Below, one piece after another: positions 1-6,604 of a stretch of 38,086 nucleotides of DNA. Positions within the stretch are counted from its first letter, which is position 1. Each line of letters begins with the position of its first letter. Made by a program: the position numbers and the translations under genes. The notes beneath the pieces are model-generated. The model saw only the letters and a program-made list of their open reading frames with translations, did no database searches and was not told where the DNA came from. Source of the DNA: an uncultured Atopobiaceae bacterium (GTDB taxonomy: Bacteria > Actinomycetota > Coriobacteriia > Coriobacteriales > Atopobiaceae). The stretch is taken from contig CAAGLU010000224.1 in NCBI GenBank assembly GCA_900770865.1, positions 1 to 38,086 on the forward strand, read 5' to 3'.

Positions 1-1233
1 CAGTTCACGGTCAAGAACATTGGCTCCCTCGTCGTGTGCACGAGCGAGCATGACATTGACGGTCTGCGCGAACTCTTTGCGCGAGGCGTGGCGAACGGCG
101 TACCTGACCTCCAGATTGTTGACCGAGACACGCTTCGCTCCATGGAGCCCAACATCTCCCAGAACGCCGTCGGCGCACTGTGGGCCCCCACGGCAGGCAT
201 CGTGGACCCCTTTGGGCTCAACGTGGCACTCGCGGAGAACGCCGCGACCAACGGTGTGGAGTTCGTCTTCGACGCGCCGGTGACCTCCATCGAGCGTCTT
301 CCCAAGGGCGGCTATGCCCTCCAGACGCCACGCGGTCGCTTTCTCGCGCGCTGCGTGGTCAACGCCGCCGGCGTCTATGCCGACCAGATTCACAACATGG
401 TCTGCGAGGACAAGCTCGAAATCGTCCCGAGGCGCGGCCAGTACATGCTCCTCGACACCACTGCTGGCAATCACGTGCACCACGTGGTCTTTGCGCTCCC
501 CTCAAAGATGGGCAAGGGCGTTCTTGTATCGCCAACAATCCACGGGAACCTTATTGTGGGTCCAACGGCGGAGGACATCCAGGACAAGGAGGGCACCGAT
601 ACCACGGCGGCCGGGCTTGCCGAGGTGGCAGAGAAGTGCGGCATCACCGTGGCCGACGTTCCTCTCCGCGAGGTCATCACGTCCTTCTCGGGGCTTCGCG
701 CGCACTGGGCAGAGCACGAGTTTCTCATTGGCGAGAATCCCTCGGCGCCGGGCTTTGTGGACTGCTCTGCCATCGAGTCTCCGGGCCTCACGGCGTCCCC
801 CGCAATCGGTCGCATGGTCGCGGGCATCGTGCGCGACATCCTGGGCCTCGAGGACAAGCCCGAGGGCGAGTTTGTCGAGACGCGCCGCGGCATCCCCAAC
901 ATGAATGACCTCTCGTTCGAGCAGTGGGGGAGCCTCTGCAAGGAGAACCCCCTCTACGGCAGGGTCATCTGCCGCTGCTGCCACGTGACCGAGGCGCAGA
1001 TCGTCGATGCCATCCACCGGCCCGTGGGCGCTCGGTCGCTCGACGGCGTGAAGCGGCGCACCGGTGCCTGCATGGGCCGCTGCCAGGCCGGATTCTGCAC
1101 GCCCAAGATCATGGAGATCCTCTCGCGCGAGCTTGACGACGTGGAGATGGAGACCGTGACCAAGTCCGGCCCGGGCTCCGAGTTCATCGAGGGACACGTG
1201 AAGGACGTTCTCGCCAGGGAGGCCCGCGCATGA
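1..1233 (+). CDS. FAD-dependent oxidoreductase (GlpA/LhgO-like) with C-terminal BFD-type [2Fe-2S] domain, 5'-partial
   Basis: The frame is open from base 1, so the true start and the N-terminal FAD-binding glycine motif lie upstream of the window. What remains is a DAO-type flavoprotein fold (ending near the SAIESPGLTASPAIG stretch) followed by a cysteine-rich BFD-like domain with CRCC at codons 324-327 and CMGRCQAGFC from codon 357, expected to hold a [2Fe-2S] cluster. This architecture is usual in the three-gene set of DAO/BFD protein, NAD/FAD oxidoreductase and DUF1667 protein found in anaerobes and often annotated as anaerobic glycerol-3-phosphate dehydrogenase. The substrate cannot be read from sequence; an L-2-hydroxy acid is an alternative to glycerol 3-phosphate. 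Its TGA overlaps the ATG of the next gene (ATGA), implying translational coupling. Confidence 0.9.
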   Translation, partial: QFTVKNIGSLVVCTSEHDIDGLRELFARGVANGVPDLQIVDRDTLRSMEPNISQNAVGALWAPTAGIVDPFGLNVALAENAATNGVEFVFDAPVTSIERLPKGGYALQTPRGRFLARCVVNAAGVYADQIHNMVCEDKLEIVPRRGQYMLLDTTAGNHVHHVVFALPSKMGKGVLVSPTIHGNLIVGPTAEDIQDKEGTDTTAAGLAEVAEKCGITVADVPLREVITSFSGLRAHWAEHEFLIGENPSAPGFVDCSAIESPGLTASPAIGRMVAGIVRDILGLEDKPEGEFVETRRGIPNMNDLSFEQWGSLCKENPLYGRVICRCCHVTEAQIVDAIHRPVGARSLDGVKRRTGACMGRCQAGFCTPKIMEILSRELDDVEMETVTKSGPGSEFIEGHVKDVLAREARA

Positions 1234-2504
1234 GTGACTACGACGTCATCGTCATCGGAGGCGGTCCCGCGGGCCTTGCGGCTGCCACGGCCGCCCGCGG
1301 GGACGGCAAGCGCTCGGTCCTGGTGATAGAGCGCGACCAAAAGCTCGGCGGCATTCTCAACCAGTGCATCCACAACGGCTTTGGTCTCATCACGTTTAAC
1401 GAGGAGCTCACGGGGCCCGAATACGCGGCGCGCTACGAGAAGCTCGCGCGCGAGGCTGGCGTCGAGTTCCTGCTCGATACCATGGTGCTCGACGTCTCTC
1501 CCGACCGCTTTGTCACCTGTGTGAGTGAGGCCGGCGGCATGCAGCGCATCTCGGCTGGCGCGGTGGTCCTGGCTATGGGCTGCCGCGAGCGTCCGAGGGG
1601 CGCCCTCAACATCCCCGGCTTTAGGCCCGCCGGCGTCTACACCGCAGGCACAGCCCAGCGGCTCGTCAACATCGAGGGGCTCATGCCCGGCCGCGAGGTC
1701 GTCATCCTTGGCTCCGGCGACATCGGTCTCATCATGGCACGCCGCATGACGCTCGAGGGCGCGCACGTCGCGTGCGTGGCCGAGCTCATGCCCTACTCAG
1801 GCGGCCTCAAGCGAAACATCGTCCAGTGCCTCGACGACTTTGGCATTCCGCTGCTGCTCTCGCACACGGTCACGCGCGTCGAGGGCAAGCGCCGCGTCGA
1901 GGCCGTCTGGATCGCCCAGGTGGACGAGAAGGGCCGGCCTATTCCCGGCACTGAGAAGCGCTACCCCTGCGACACGCTGCTCCTCTCGGTGGGCCTTCTT
2001 CCCGAGAACGAGCTCTCGCGCGCGGCGGGTGTGGAGCTCTCGCGTGTGACGCGTGGACCGGTTGTGAACGAGAGCCTCGAGACCAGCGTGCCTGGCATCT
2101 TTGCCTGTGGAAACGTGCTGCACGTGCACGACCTGGTCGACTATGTGTCGCAGGAGGCAACGGCTGCCGGCGCCGCAGCGGGCGCGTGGGCGGACGCCTG
2201 CGCACAGCATCAAGCGTACGACGAGATGCTCGGCATCCCCGTTGTTGCCGAGGGTGGCGTGCGCTACACGGTCCCACAGTCCATCGAACCTGAGCGCATG
2301 CCCGAGAAGCTCACGGTTCGCTTCCGCGTGGGCGGCGTCTACGAGGACAGGCGCATCTGCGTGTACCTGGGTGACGAGCGCATCATTGCCAAGCGGCGGC
2401 CCATCCTCGTGCCCGGCGAGATGGAAGACGTCACGCTCAAGCGAGAGGACCTGCTCGCCAGGCCTGGTCTTGAGAAGATCGTCGTGACGCTCGAGGAGGC
2501 ATAG
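1230..2504 (+). CDS. NAD(P)/FAD-dependent oxidoreductase, second component of the GlpA-like operon
   Basis: This 424-residue protein has two dinucleotide-binding folds: an FAD motif near the N-terminus (VIGGGPAGLAAATAA, about residues 8-22) and an NAD(P) motif near residues 155-180 (VVILGSGDIG). It resembles the pyridine-nucleotide-disulphide reductase superfamily but has no CxxC disulphide. Conserved single cysteines sit in NQCIHNGFG and AMGCRERPRG, and a typical C-terminal FAD signature is GIFACGNVLHVHDLVDYV. In this operon type the protein is thought to pass electrons between NAD(P)H and the DAO/BFD subunit. ATG at 1230 overlaps the upstream stop and the next gene starts one base after its stop, so the three genes are almost certainly one transcript. 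Family assignment is firm; electron acceptor and substrate are unknown. Confidence 0.9.
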   Translation: MSDYDVIVIGGGPAGLAAATAARGDGKRSVLVIERDQKLGGILNQCIHNGFGLITFNEELTGPEYAARYEKLAREAGVEFLLDTMVLDVSPDRFVTCVSEAGGMQRISAGAVVLAMGCRERPRGALNIPGFRPAGVYTAGTAQRLVNIEGLMPGREVVILGSGDIGLIMARRMTLEGAHVACVAELMPYSGGLKRNIVQCLDDFGIPLLLSHTVTRVEGKRRVEAVWIAQVDEKGRPIPGTEKRYPCDTLLLSVGLLPENELSRAAGVELSRVTRGPVVNESLETSVPGIFACGNVLHVHDLVDYVSQEATAAGAAAGAWADACAQHQAYDEMLGIPVVAEGGVRYTVPQSIEPERMPEKLTVRFRVGGVYEDRRICVYLGDERIIAKRRPILVPGEMEDVTLKREDLLARPGLEKIVVTLEEA

Positions 2505-2505
2505 C

Positions 2506-2868
2506 ATGGAGACAAGAACGCTTACCTGCATCCGCTGTCCCCGAGGCTGCACCGTAGCCGTCACCCTGGCGGATGACGGCACTATCACCAGCGTCACAGG
2601 CAACTCCTGCATGCGTGGTGACAAGTACGCCCGTGACGAGGTCACGCACCCCGTCCGCGTGGTGACCACCACGGTTCCGGTTGTGGGCTCAGCGACGGAG
2701 AAGATGGTCTCGGTCAAGACGGCGGGCGACGTCCCCAAGGGCCGAGTCTTCGACGTCGTACGGGCCCTCACGGACGTTACGGCAACCGCACCGGTTCACA
2801 TTGGCGACGTCATTCTCGCCGATGTCGCCGGAACCGGAATAGACATAGTGGCAACAAAGGACGCATAG
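2506..2868 (+). CDS. DUF1667 domain protein, third component of the redox operon
   Basis: A 120-residue protein with four N-terminal cysteines arranged as C8-x2-C11-x3-C15 and C35 (CIRCPRGC then SCMRG), followed by a C-terminal part rich in valine and threonine. This is the DUF1667 pattern, regularly encoded directly after DAO/BFD and NAD/FAD oxidoreductase genes. The cysteines suggest an Fe-S cluster or zinc, and a role as small electron-transfer or scaffold subunit is inferred from that context only. The start follows a strong ribosome site (GAGGAGG) located in the 3' end of the preceding gene, one base after its stop. No hairpin with a U-tract is evident after the gene, which ends 45 bases before the stop of a convergent small gene. 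Confidence 0.88.
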   Translation: METRTLTCIRCPRGCTVAVTLADDGTITSVTGNSCMRGDKYARDEVTHPVRVVTTTVPVVGSATEKMVSVKTAGDVPKGRVFDVVRALTDVTATAPVHIGDVILADVAGTGIDIVATKDA

Positions 2869-2913
2869 GGACCAGGAGGAAAACACCCCCCAGGGGGCGG
2901 CTCACGCTCCTAT

Positions 2914-3114
2914 CTACCTTCGGTAGCGCAGCGAGACCTCCAGGAACTCTGCCTTGCCGGCAATGTAGTCGGCATAGGCTGTCTCGGGATCGCGGCCGTG
3001 GTAGGCGGCACAGAACCCGCACTGGTCGCAGTCGGCAATGCAGGGGAAGCGCTCCTTCACATACGCGCGTCGATCCTTTTCGGTCGAGCCTGCTACCTGC
3101 GGCGCATTGCCCAT
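2914..3114 (-). CDS. small cysteine-rich protein of unknown function (66 aa)
   Basis: I chose the ATG at 3112-3114, preceded by GGGAGGGG at a normal distance; longer in-frame extensions upstream run antisense to the isochorismatase gene and look like coding noise. The 66-residue product has a compact motif with three or four cysteines (CIADCDQCGFC at residues 25-35) and ends in an acidic/aromatic stretch (PETAYADYIAGKAEF). I recall short proteins with this CxxxCxxCGxC signature in Coriobacteria, but no function is known to me. The cysteine spacing fits metal or Fe-S binding. It is convergent with the redox operon and divergent from the isochorismatase-like gene, so it could be read from its own promoter in 3115-3225. 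Confidence 0.7.
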   Translation of the reverse strand: MGNAPQVAGSTEKDRRAYVKERFPCIADCDQCGFCAAYHGRDPETAYADYIAGKAEFLEVSLRYRR

Positions 3115-3225
3115 TCGACCTCGCCCCTCCCTGCATGCAAAAGGTGCCCGTCCCGTGTTGGACGGCAAACTCCCATCCCCAAAGGGTACCATGTGCACGT
3201 ACCCCAACGGAAATCGGAGGACACC

Positions 3226-3807
3226 ATGAACATCGATGCAGCCTCGACTGCTCTGCTTGTCGTTGACATTCTCGTGACGGACGCATCTGACTCGCTCTAC
3301 AACCCAGATCCCCAAGAAGAGGCACTCGTCTCCAAGGCCGTGCGGGTCACGCGCGCGGCGAGAGACGCCGGCCTTCCCGTGCTCTTCCTTTGCGACCAGC
3401 ACATCCCCGGTGTGGACCGGGAGCTTGAGCTCTGGGGCGAGCACGGCGTGAAGGGCAAGGCCCACCCGCACCCCGCTCTCGAAGCGGGTAGCGGCCCGCG
3501 CGACTTTGTAATCCCCAAGCGGCGCTATTCTGGCTTCTTCCAGACGGACCTCGACCTCACCCTGCGCGAGCTTGGCGTCAAGACCGTCATCGCGGTGGGG
3601 GAGGACACCAACATCTGCGTCCTGCATACCCTCGCCGACGCCTGGAACCTGGGCTACGACTCCGTCGTGGTGTCAGACGCCACGCGCACTTTCCTCGTGG
3701 GCACCCAAGAGGGCGCGCTCGAGCACATGCAGCGCTGCTTTGGCACAAAGGTTGCCACCACGGATCAGGTCCTCGCCGCACTCGGTGCCGAGCCCGCTCG
3801 CAGCTAG
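3226..3807 (+). CDS. isochorismatase-like cysteine hydrolase
   Basis: The 193-residue protein has the full catalytic triad of the cysteine hydrolase (isochorismatase/nicotinamidase) superfamily: Asp14 in LLVVDIL, Lys98 in VIPKRRYSGF and Cys131 in EDTNICVLHT. The length matches single-domain members. ATG at 3226 follows CGGAGG; upstream in-frame codons lack a ribosome site and overlap the divergent small gene. Substrates in this family range from nicotinamide to N-carbamoyl compounds and isochorismate. DQHIPGVDRE is not diagnostic, and RYSGFFQTDLD resembles the broad nicotinamidase-like group, so I leave the substrate open. The thioesterase gene starts 8 bases downstream and is probably cotranscribed. 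A TACCAT box at 3187-3192 could be the -10 element. Confidence 0.88.
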   Translation: MNIDAASTALLVVDILVTDASDSLYNPDPQEEALVSKAVRVTRAARDAGLPVLFLCDQHIPGVDRELELWGEHGVKGKAHPHPALEAGSGPRDFVIPKRRYSGFFQTDLDLTLRELGVKTVIAVGEDTNICVLHTLADAWNLGYDSVVVSDATRTFLVGTQEGALEHMQRCFGTKVATTDQVLAALGAEPARS

Positions 3808-3815
3808 GGGGACGC

Positions 3816-4313
3816 ATGGCTGAGAGGACCTATCCCAAGGGAAAGAAGAGCATCTCCGACTCGCTCACCGAGTCGATCAAGTCCGTACGCTACGAGGACA
3901 TCAACGGCGTCAACCGGCTCTTTGGCGGCCGTCTCATGGAGTGGATCGACGAGACCGCCGGCATCGCGGCACGCCGTCACTGCGGCGGGGACGTCACCAC
4001 CGCCTGCGTCGACCAGCTCACCTTCAAGCATCCGGCCTTCCTCAACGACGTGGTGGTCATTGTCGCAGCGGTGACCTACGTTGGCCACACCTCAATGGAG
4101 GTGCGCGTGGATTCGTACGCCGAGGACGTCCATACCGGGGAGCGCCGTCTCATCAACGTTGCCTACCTCACCGAGGTCTGCGTGGACGAGAAGGGCAAGC
4201 CCACACCCGTCGAGTACGGCCTCTCGCTTGAGACAGACGAGGAGCTCCGCGAGAACCAAGACGCCCTCAAGCGCATCATCTTTCGCAAGACCCGTGCTGC
4301 AGAGGGGTTCTAG
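3816..4313 (+). CDS. acyl-CoA thioesterase, hotdog fold (YciA/acyl-CoA hydrolase family)
   Basis: A 165-residue single hotdog domain with the family's N-terminal signature: NRLFGGRLMEWIDETAG (about residues 33-49), in which the glycine-rich turn and the Asp of WIDE form the active site. THPAFLND-type continuation (KHPAFLNDVVVIVAAV) and VGHTSMEVRV follow. Members hydrolyse acyl-CoA to free acid and CoA in the cytosol and assemble as hexamers. Chain-length preference cannot be predicted here. The start is preceded by AGGGGG immediately after the stop of the isochorismatase gene, and the C39 peptidase gene begins five bases after this gene ends, giving a likely three-gene transcript. Confidence 0.9.
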   Translation: MAERTYPKGKKSISDSLTESIKSVRYEDINGVNRLFGGRLMEWIDETAGIAARRHCGGDVTTACVDQLTFKHPAFLNDVVVIVAAVTYVGHTSMEVRVDSYAEDVHTGERRLINVAYLTEVCVDEKGKPTPVEYGLSLETDEELRENQDALKRIIFRKTRAAEGF

Positions 4314-4318
4314 CCACC

Positions 4319-5122
4319 ATGCAGCAGGAAGATGACTCATATCGTCCAAGGCACGCGAGAAGATCGCTCCGCCATGCCGCGTTGCGCCTCCGCCGGCGCG
4401 TCAAACGCCTTCCGCGGCGAGACGTCCTTCTCGCCGCCGCACTGGGGGTTGCCGCCGCGGCAGTGATCGCTGCGGTGGTCGCCCTCGTCTCACCAAAGGC
4501 AGAACAACCCCAAGAAGCCGAGGCAACCGCAATCGACACCACTGGCACTCAGCGGGCCGTTGCTTACGACGAGGAGGTCGTGCCGGTCACGCAGGCGCCT
4601 CAGTCCACGCCCAAAGACGAGTGGCACCAGGGTTCCATGCCCTACCTCTACCAGATCGACCCGCAGTACAAGGACTACCTGTACAGCAATGGGACCATGG
4701 AGAAGCAGGGTTGCGGTCCCACTTCGCTCTCGATGGTCTACATCGACCTCACCGGCGAGACGACCTACGGTCCCACCGAGATGGCCGACTTTGCCACCGA
4801 GAACGGCTACTCGACGGATGGCGACGGCTCTTCGTGGCTCCTCATGTCAGAGGGTGCTGAGAAGCTCGGGCTCACTAGCACGTCAGTCGCCAACACCCCC
4901 GAGGCGCTCGCGGCAGAGCTCGAAGCCGGTCATCCCATCATCTGCAACATGGCACCTGGCATCTTCACCAAGGTTGGGCACTACATAGCCATAGAGGGCC
5001 TCGACGACGAGGGCAAGGCCATCGTACACGACTCAAACAGCCGCGCCCGCAGTCTCTGGCACTGGGACCTCTCAATTATCTGCGGGCAAGCACGAGCCAT
5101 CTGGAGCTTCTCGGTAGCCTAA
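4319..5122 (+). CDS. membrane-anchored C39-like cysteine peptidase domain protein
   Basis: The 267-residue protein opens with a strongly basic cytoplasmic segment (residues 8-34), one hydrophobic helix (about 36-57) and a Glu/Thr-rich linker, then an extracytoplasmic papain-like domain. Cys132 in KQGCGPTSLSM, His221 in VGHYIAI and Asp238 in IVHDSN fit the Peptidase_C39_2 triad. The family includes secreted peptidases of unknown target; it lacks the ABC transporter portion of bacteriocin-processing C39 enzymes. No cell-wall binding repeat is seen. It follows the thioesterase by five bases and is convergent with the HD-domain gene 15 bases away. A role in envelope protein turnover is only an inference from topology. 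Confidence 0.85.
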   Translation: MQQEDDSYRPRHARRSLRHAALRLRRRVKRLPRRDVLLAAALGVAAAAVIAAVVALVSPKAEQPQEAEATAIDTTGTQRAVAYDEEVVPVTQAPQSTPKDEWHQGSMPYLYQIDPQYKDYLYSNGTMEKQGCGPTSLSMVYIDLTGETTYGPTEMADFATENGYSTDGDGSSWLLMSEGAEKLGLTSTSVANTPEALAAELEAGHPIICNMAPGIFTKVGHYIAIEGLDDEGKAIVHDSNSRARSLWHWDLSIICGQARAIWSFSVA

Positions 5123-5137
5123 CCTGCGGGCTCCCGG

Positions 5138-5656
5138 CTACGAGAGGAACTGGTCGCGGAGCATGGCGAGGCCCGTCTTGGTCTTGAAGACCTTAGCCGC
5201 CGCAGACTCCGCCATGCGTCGCCTGGCCTCGGGCCTCTCCATGGCGTCCTCGTAGATGTTCACCAGGAAGTCCGCCTCGACAAGGACCTGAAGGTCCATG
5301 TCGTGGATGTCCGCGTAGCTGTGATGGTGTGCTATGAGCCAGCACACGCGGTCAATCTCGTCAGGCTCATAGCCGGCAGCCTCGAGCAGCGGGCGAGCGA
5401 CGCCAGGGCCAAGCTCCTCCTGGTGATTGCCTGAGGTGTCGTGGTAGATACGCTCGGACTCGTGGATTCCACTGTCGTGGACAATTGCCGCCGCCTCGAG
5501 CGTATGCAGGGTCGTCTCGTCGAGGCCCTCTGCCAGCCCGATGGTGCGGGCCAGCGCGCGCACCTTCACAAAGTGCTGGATGCGCTTGGGGTCTCCCTTG
5601 TCGTAGTCGAACATCGCAAGCTCAAGTGCCGTGTGGTCCTGGGGTTTCACGCTCAT
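5138..5656 (-). CDS. HD-domain phosphohydrolase
   Basis: This 172-residue protein carries the metal-binding HD pattern: His28, the His60-Asp61 pair in AAAIVHDSG, a triple histidine at 110-112 (IAHHHSY) and Asp129. Such proteins hydrolyse phosphate esters or nucleotides; the short form without other domains is usually annotated only as HD-domain protein. Start at 5656 follows AAGG close to the ATG and is preceded on its strand by a possible -10 box TAAGAT (5696-5701). Divergent from the hyp operon and convergent with the C39 peptidase gene. Substrate unknown. Confidence 0.85.
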   Translation of the reverse strand: MSVKPQDHTALELAMFDYDKGDPKRIQHFVKVRALARTIGLAEGLDETTLHTLEAAAIVHDSGIHESERIYHDTSGNHQEELGPGVARPLLEAAGYEPDEIDRVCWLIAHHHSYADIHDMDLQVLVEADFLVNIYEDAMERPEARRRMAESAAAKVFKTKTGLAMLRDQFLS

Positions 5657-5713
5657 CCTTAAAGCCTTTCTCGTGTTGCCCTGTTGGGCTGCTCCATCTT
5701 ATGACGCCAATGT

Positions 5714-5728
5714 CTGGCATCGTGCCAG
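5714..5728. promoter_or_regulatory. 15-bp inverted repeat in the HD-protein/hyp divergent region
   Basis: CTGGCA-TCG-TGCCAG is a perfect six-base inverted repeat with a three-base centre. It lies upstream of the possible -10 box of the HD-domain gene and about 65 bases upstream of the candidate hyp promoter, so it could be an operator serving either side. With no second copy in the window the regulator is unknown. Confidence 0.3.
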
Positions 5729-5793
5729 GCCGGCGACCTCGCCGCACAGGCGAAACCTTTCCCATTGGCGTGCGTCTATCCGCACACACCTGT

Positions 5794-5799
5794 TAGGAT
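5794..5799 (+). promoter_or_regulatory. candidate -10 box of the hyp operon
   Basis: TAGGAT inside TGTTAGGATATG resembles a sigma-70 -10 element; no convincing -35 hexamer is seen 16-18 bases upstream. A start near 5806 would give a leader of about 125 bases before hypB and would place a 26-codon reading frame (5829-5909) near the 5' end. Confidence 0.25.
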
Positions 5800-5828
5800 A
5801 TGTTCAGATGTGATGGAGATGTCACGGC

Positions 5829-5909
5829 ATGGCAGAGACGCGTCCATACGGGCGGGTCGCGTTCTTCATGGCAAAGGGGCATGAGGGGCGCCTGCCTTGC
5901 GTGCAATGA
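5829..5909 (+). other. possible 26-codon leader reading frame before hypB
   Basis: ATG at 5829 is preceded by TGGAG about ten bases upstream and opens a 26-codon frame (starting MAETRPYGRV, ending in TGA at 5907-5909) that finishes 20 bases before the hypB ATG in a different frame. Size, position and ribosome site suit a leader peptide or translational coupler. It has no recognisable homology and could be chance. Confidence 0.2.
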
Positions 5910-5929
5910 GCGCACAGGAGAGGAAGCGC

Positions 5930-6601
5930 ATGGAGGAAGTCAAGGTAATCGAGCTCAAAGAGAGCGTCTTTGCCGACAATGACGCCGAGGCAGACCGCGT
6001 GCGAGAAGACCTCAAGTCACGCGGGCAATTTCTTCTCAACGTCATGAGCTCCCCAGGTTCGGGCAAGACAACCACGCTCACGCGTCTCATCAACCTGCTC
6101 AAGGACACCTATCGCATAGGCGTGATGGAGGCGGACATCGACGGAGCCGTTGACACCGACCACATCATCAGCCAGACGGGAGCCCGCGCCATCCAGCTCC
6201 ACACTGGCGGCATGTGCCACCTGGATGCCGGAATGACGCGCACGGGCATCGACTCCCTTGATGCCACGGGGCTTGACCTTGTCTTCCTTGAGAATGTGGG
6301 CAACCTCGTGTGCCCCGCCGAGTTCGATACCGGCGCGTCCAAGAATGCCGTGATCCTCTCCGTCCCAGAGGGTGATGACAAGCCCCTCAAGTACCCCCTC
6401 ATGTTCGAGAAGGCCGACGTTGTGCTTCTCAACAAGATTGACGTGCTGCCGTACTTCGACTTTGACCTCGATACCTTTGAGACCTACCTGCGTCAGCGCA
6501 ATCCCGGCTGCCAGCTCATCAAGATCTCGGCCAAGACGGGCGAGGGCATGGACCAGCTCGCCGATTGGGTTCGCCACGAAATCGACCTCTGGAGGGCGTA
6601 A
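5930..6601 (+). CDS. hypB: hydrogenase nickel incorporation GTPase HypB
   Basis: HypB is a SIMIBI GTPase that, with HypA, delivers nickel to the large subunit of [NiFe] hydrogenases. Present are the P-loop SPGSGKTT, the switch region EADIDGAVDTD, the conserved metal-site GGMCHLDAG (Cys and His at the dimer interface) and NKID near residue 170. The 223-residue length is that of short HypB; the N-terminal CxxCGC high-affinity nickel motif of the E. coli protein and His-rich tails are absent. I prefer ATG 5930, preceded by AGGAG nine bases upstream; an ATG at 5906 and a TTG at 5897 are in frame but less well placed. The flavoprotein gene follows after three bases. Confidence 0.92.
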   Translation: MEEVKVIELKESVFADNDAEADRVREDLKSRGQFLLNVMSSPGSGKTTTLTRLINLLKDTYRIGVMEADIDGAVDTDHIISQTGARAIQLHTGGMCHLDAGMTRTGIDSLDATGLDLVFLENVGNLVCPAEFDTGASKNAVILSVPEGDDKPLKYPLMFEKADVVLLNKIDVLPYFDFDLDTFETYLRQRNPGCQLIKISAKTGEGMDQLADWVRHEIDLWRA

Positions 6602-6604
6602 GAG

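Noticed and set aside
3158..3192. TTGGAC and TACCAT as a full sigma-70 promoter for the isochorismatase-like gene
   Set aside because: The spacing is 23 bases, too long for a standard promoter; only the -10 box is retained as a possibility.
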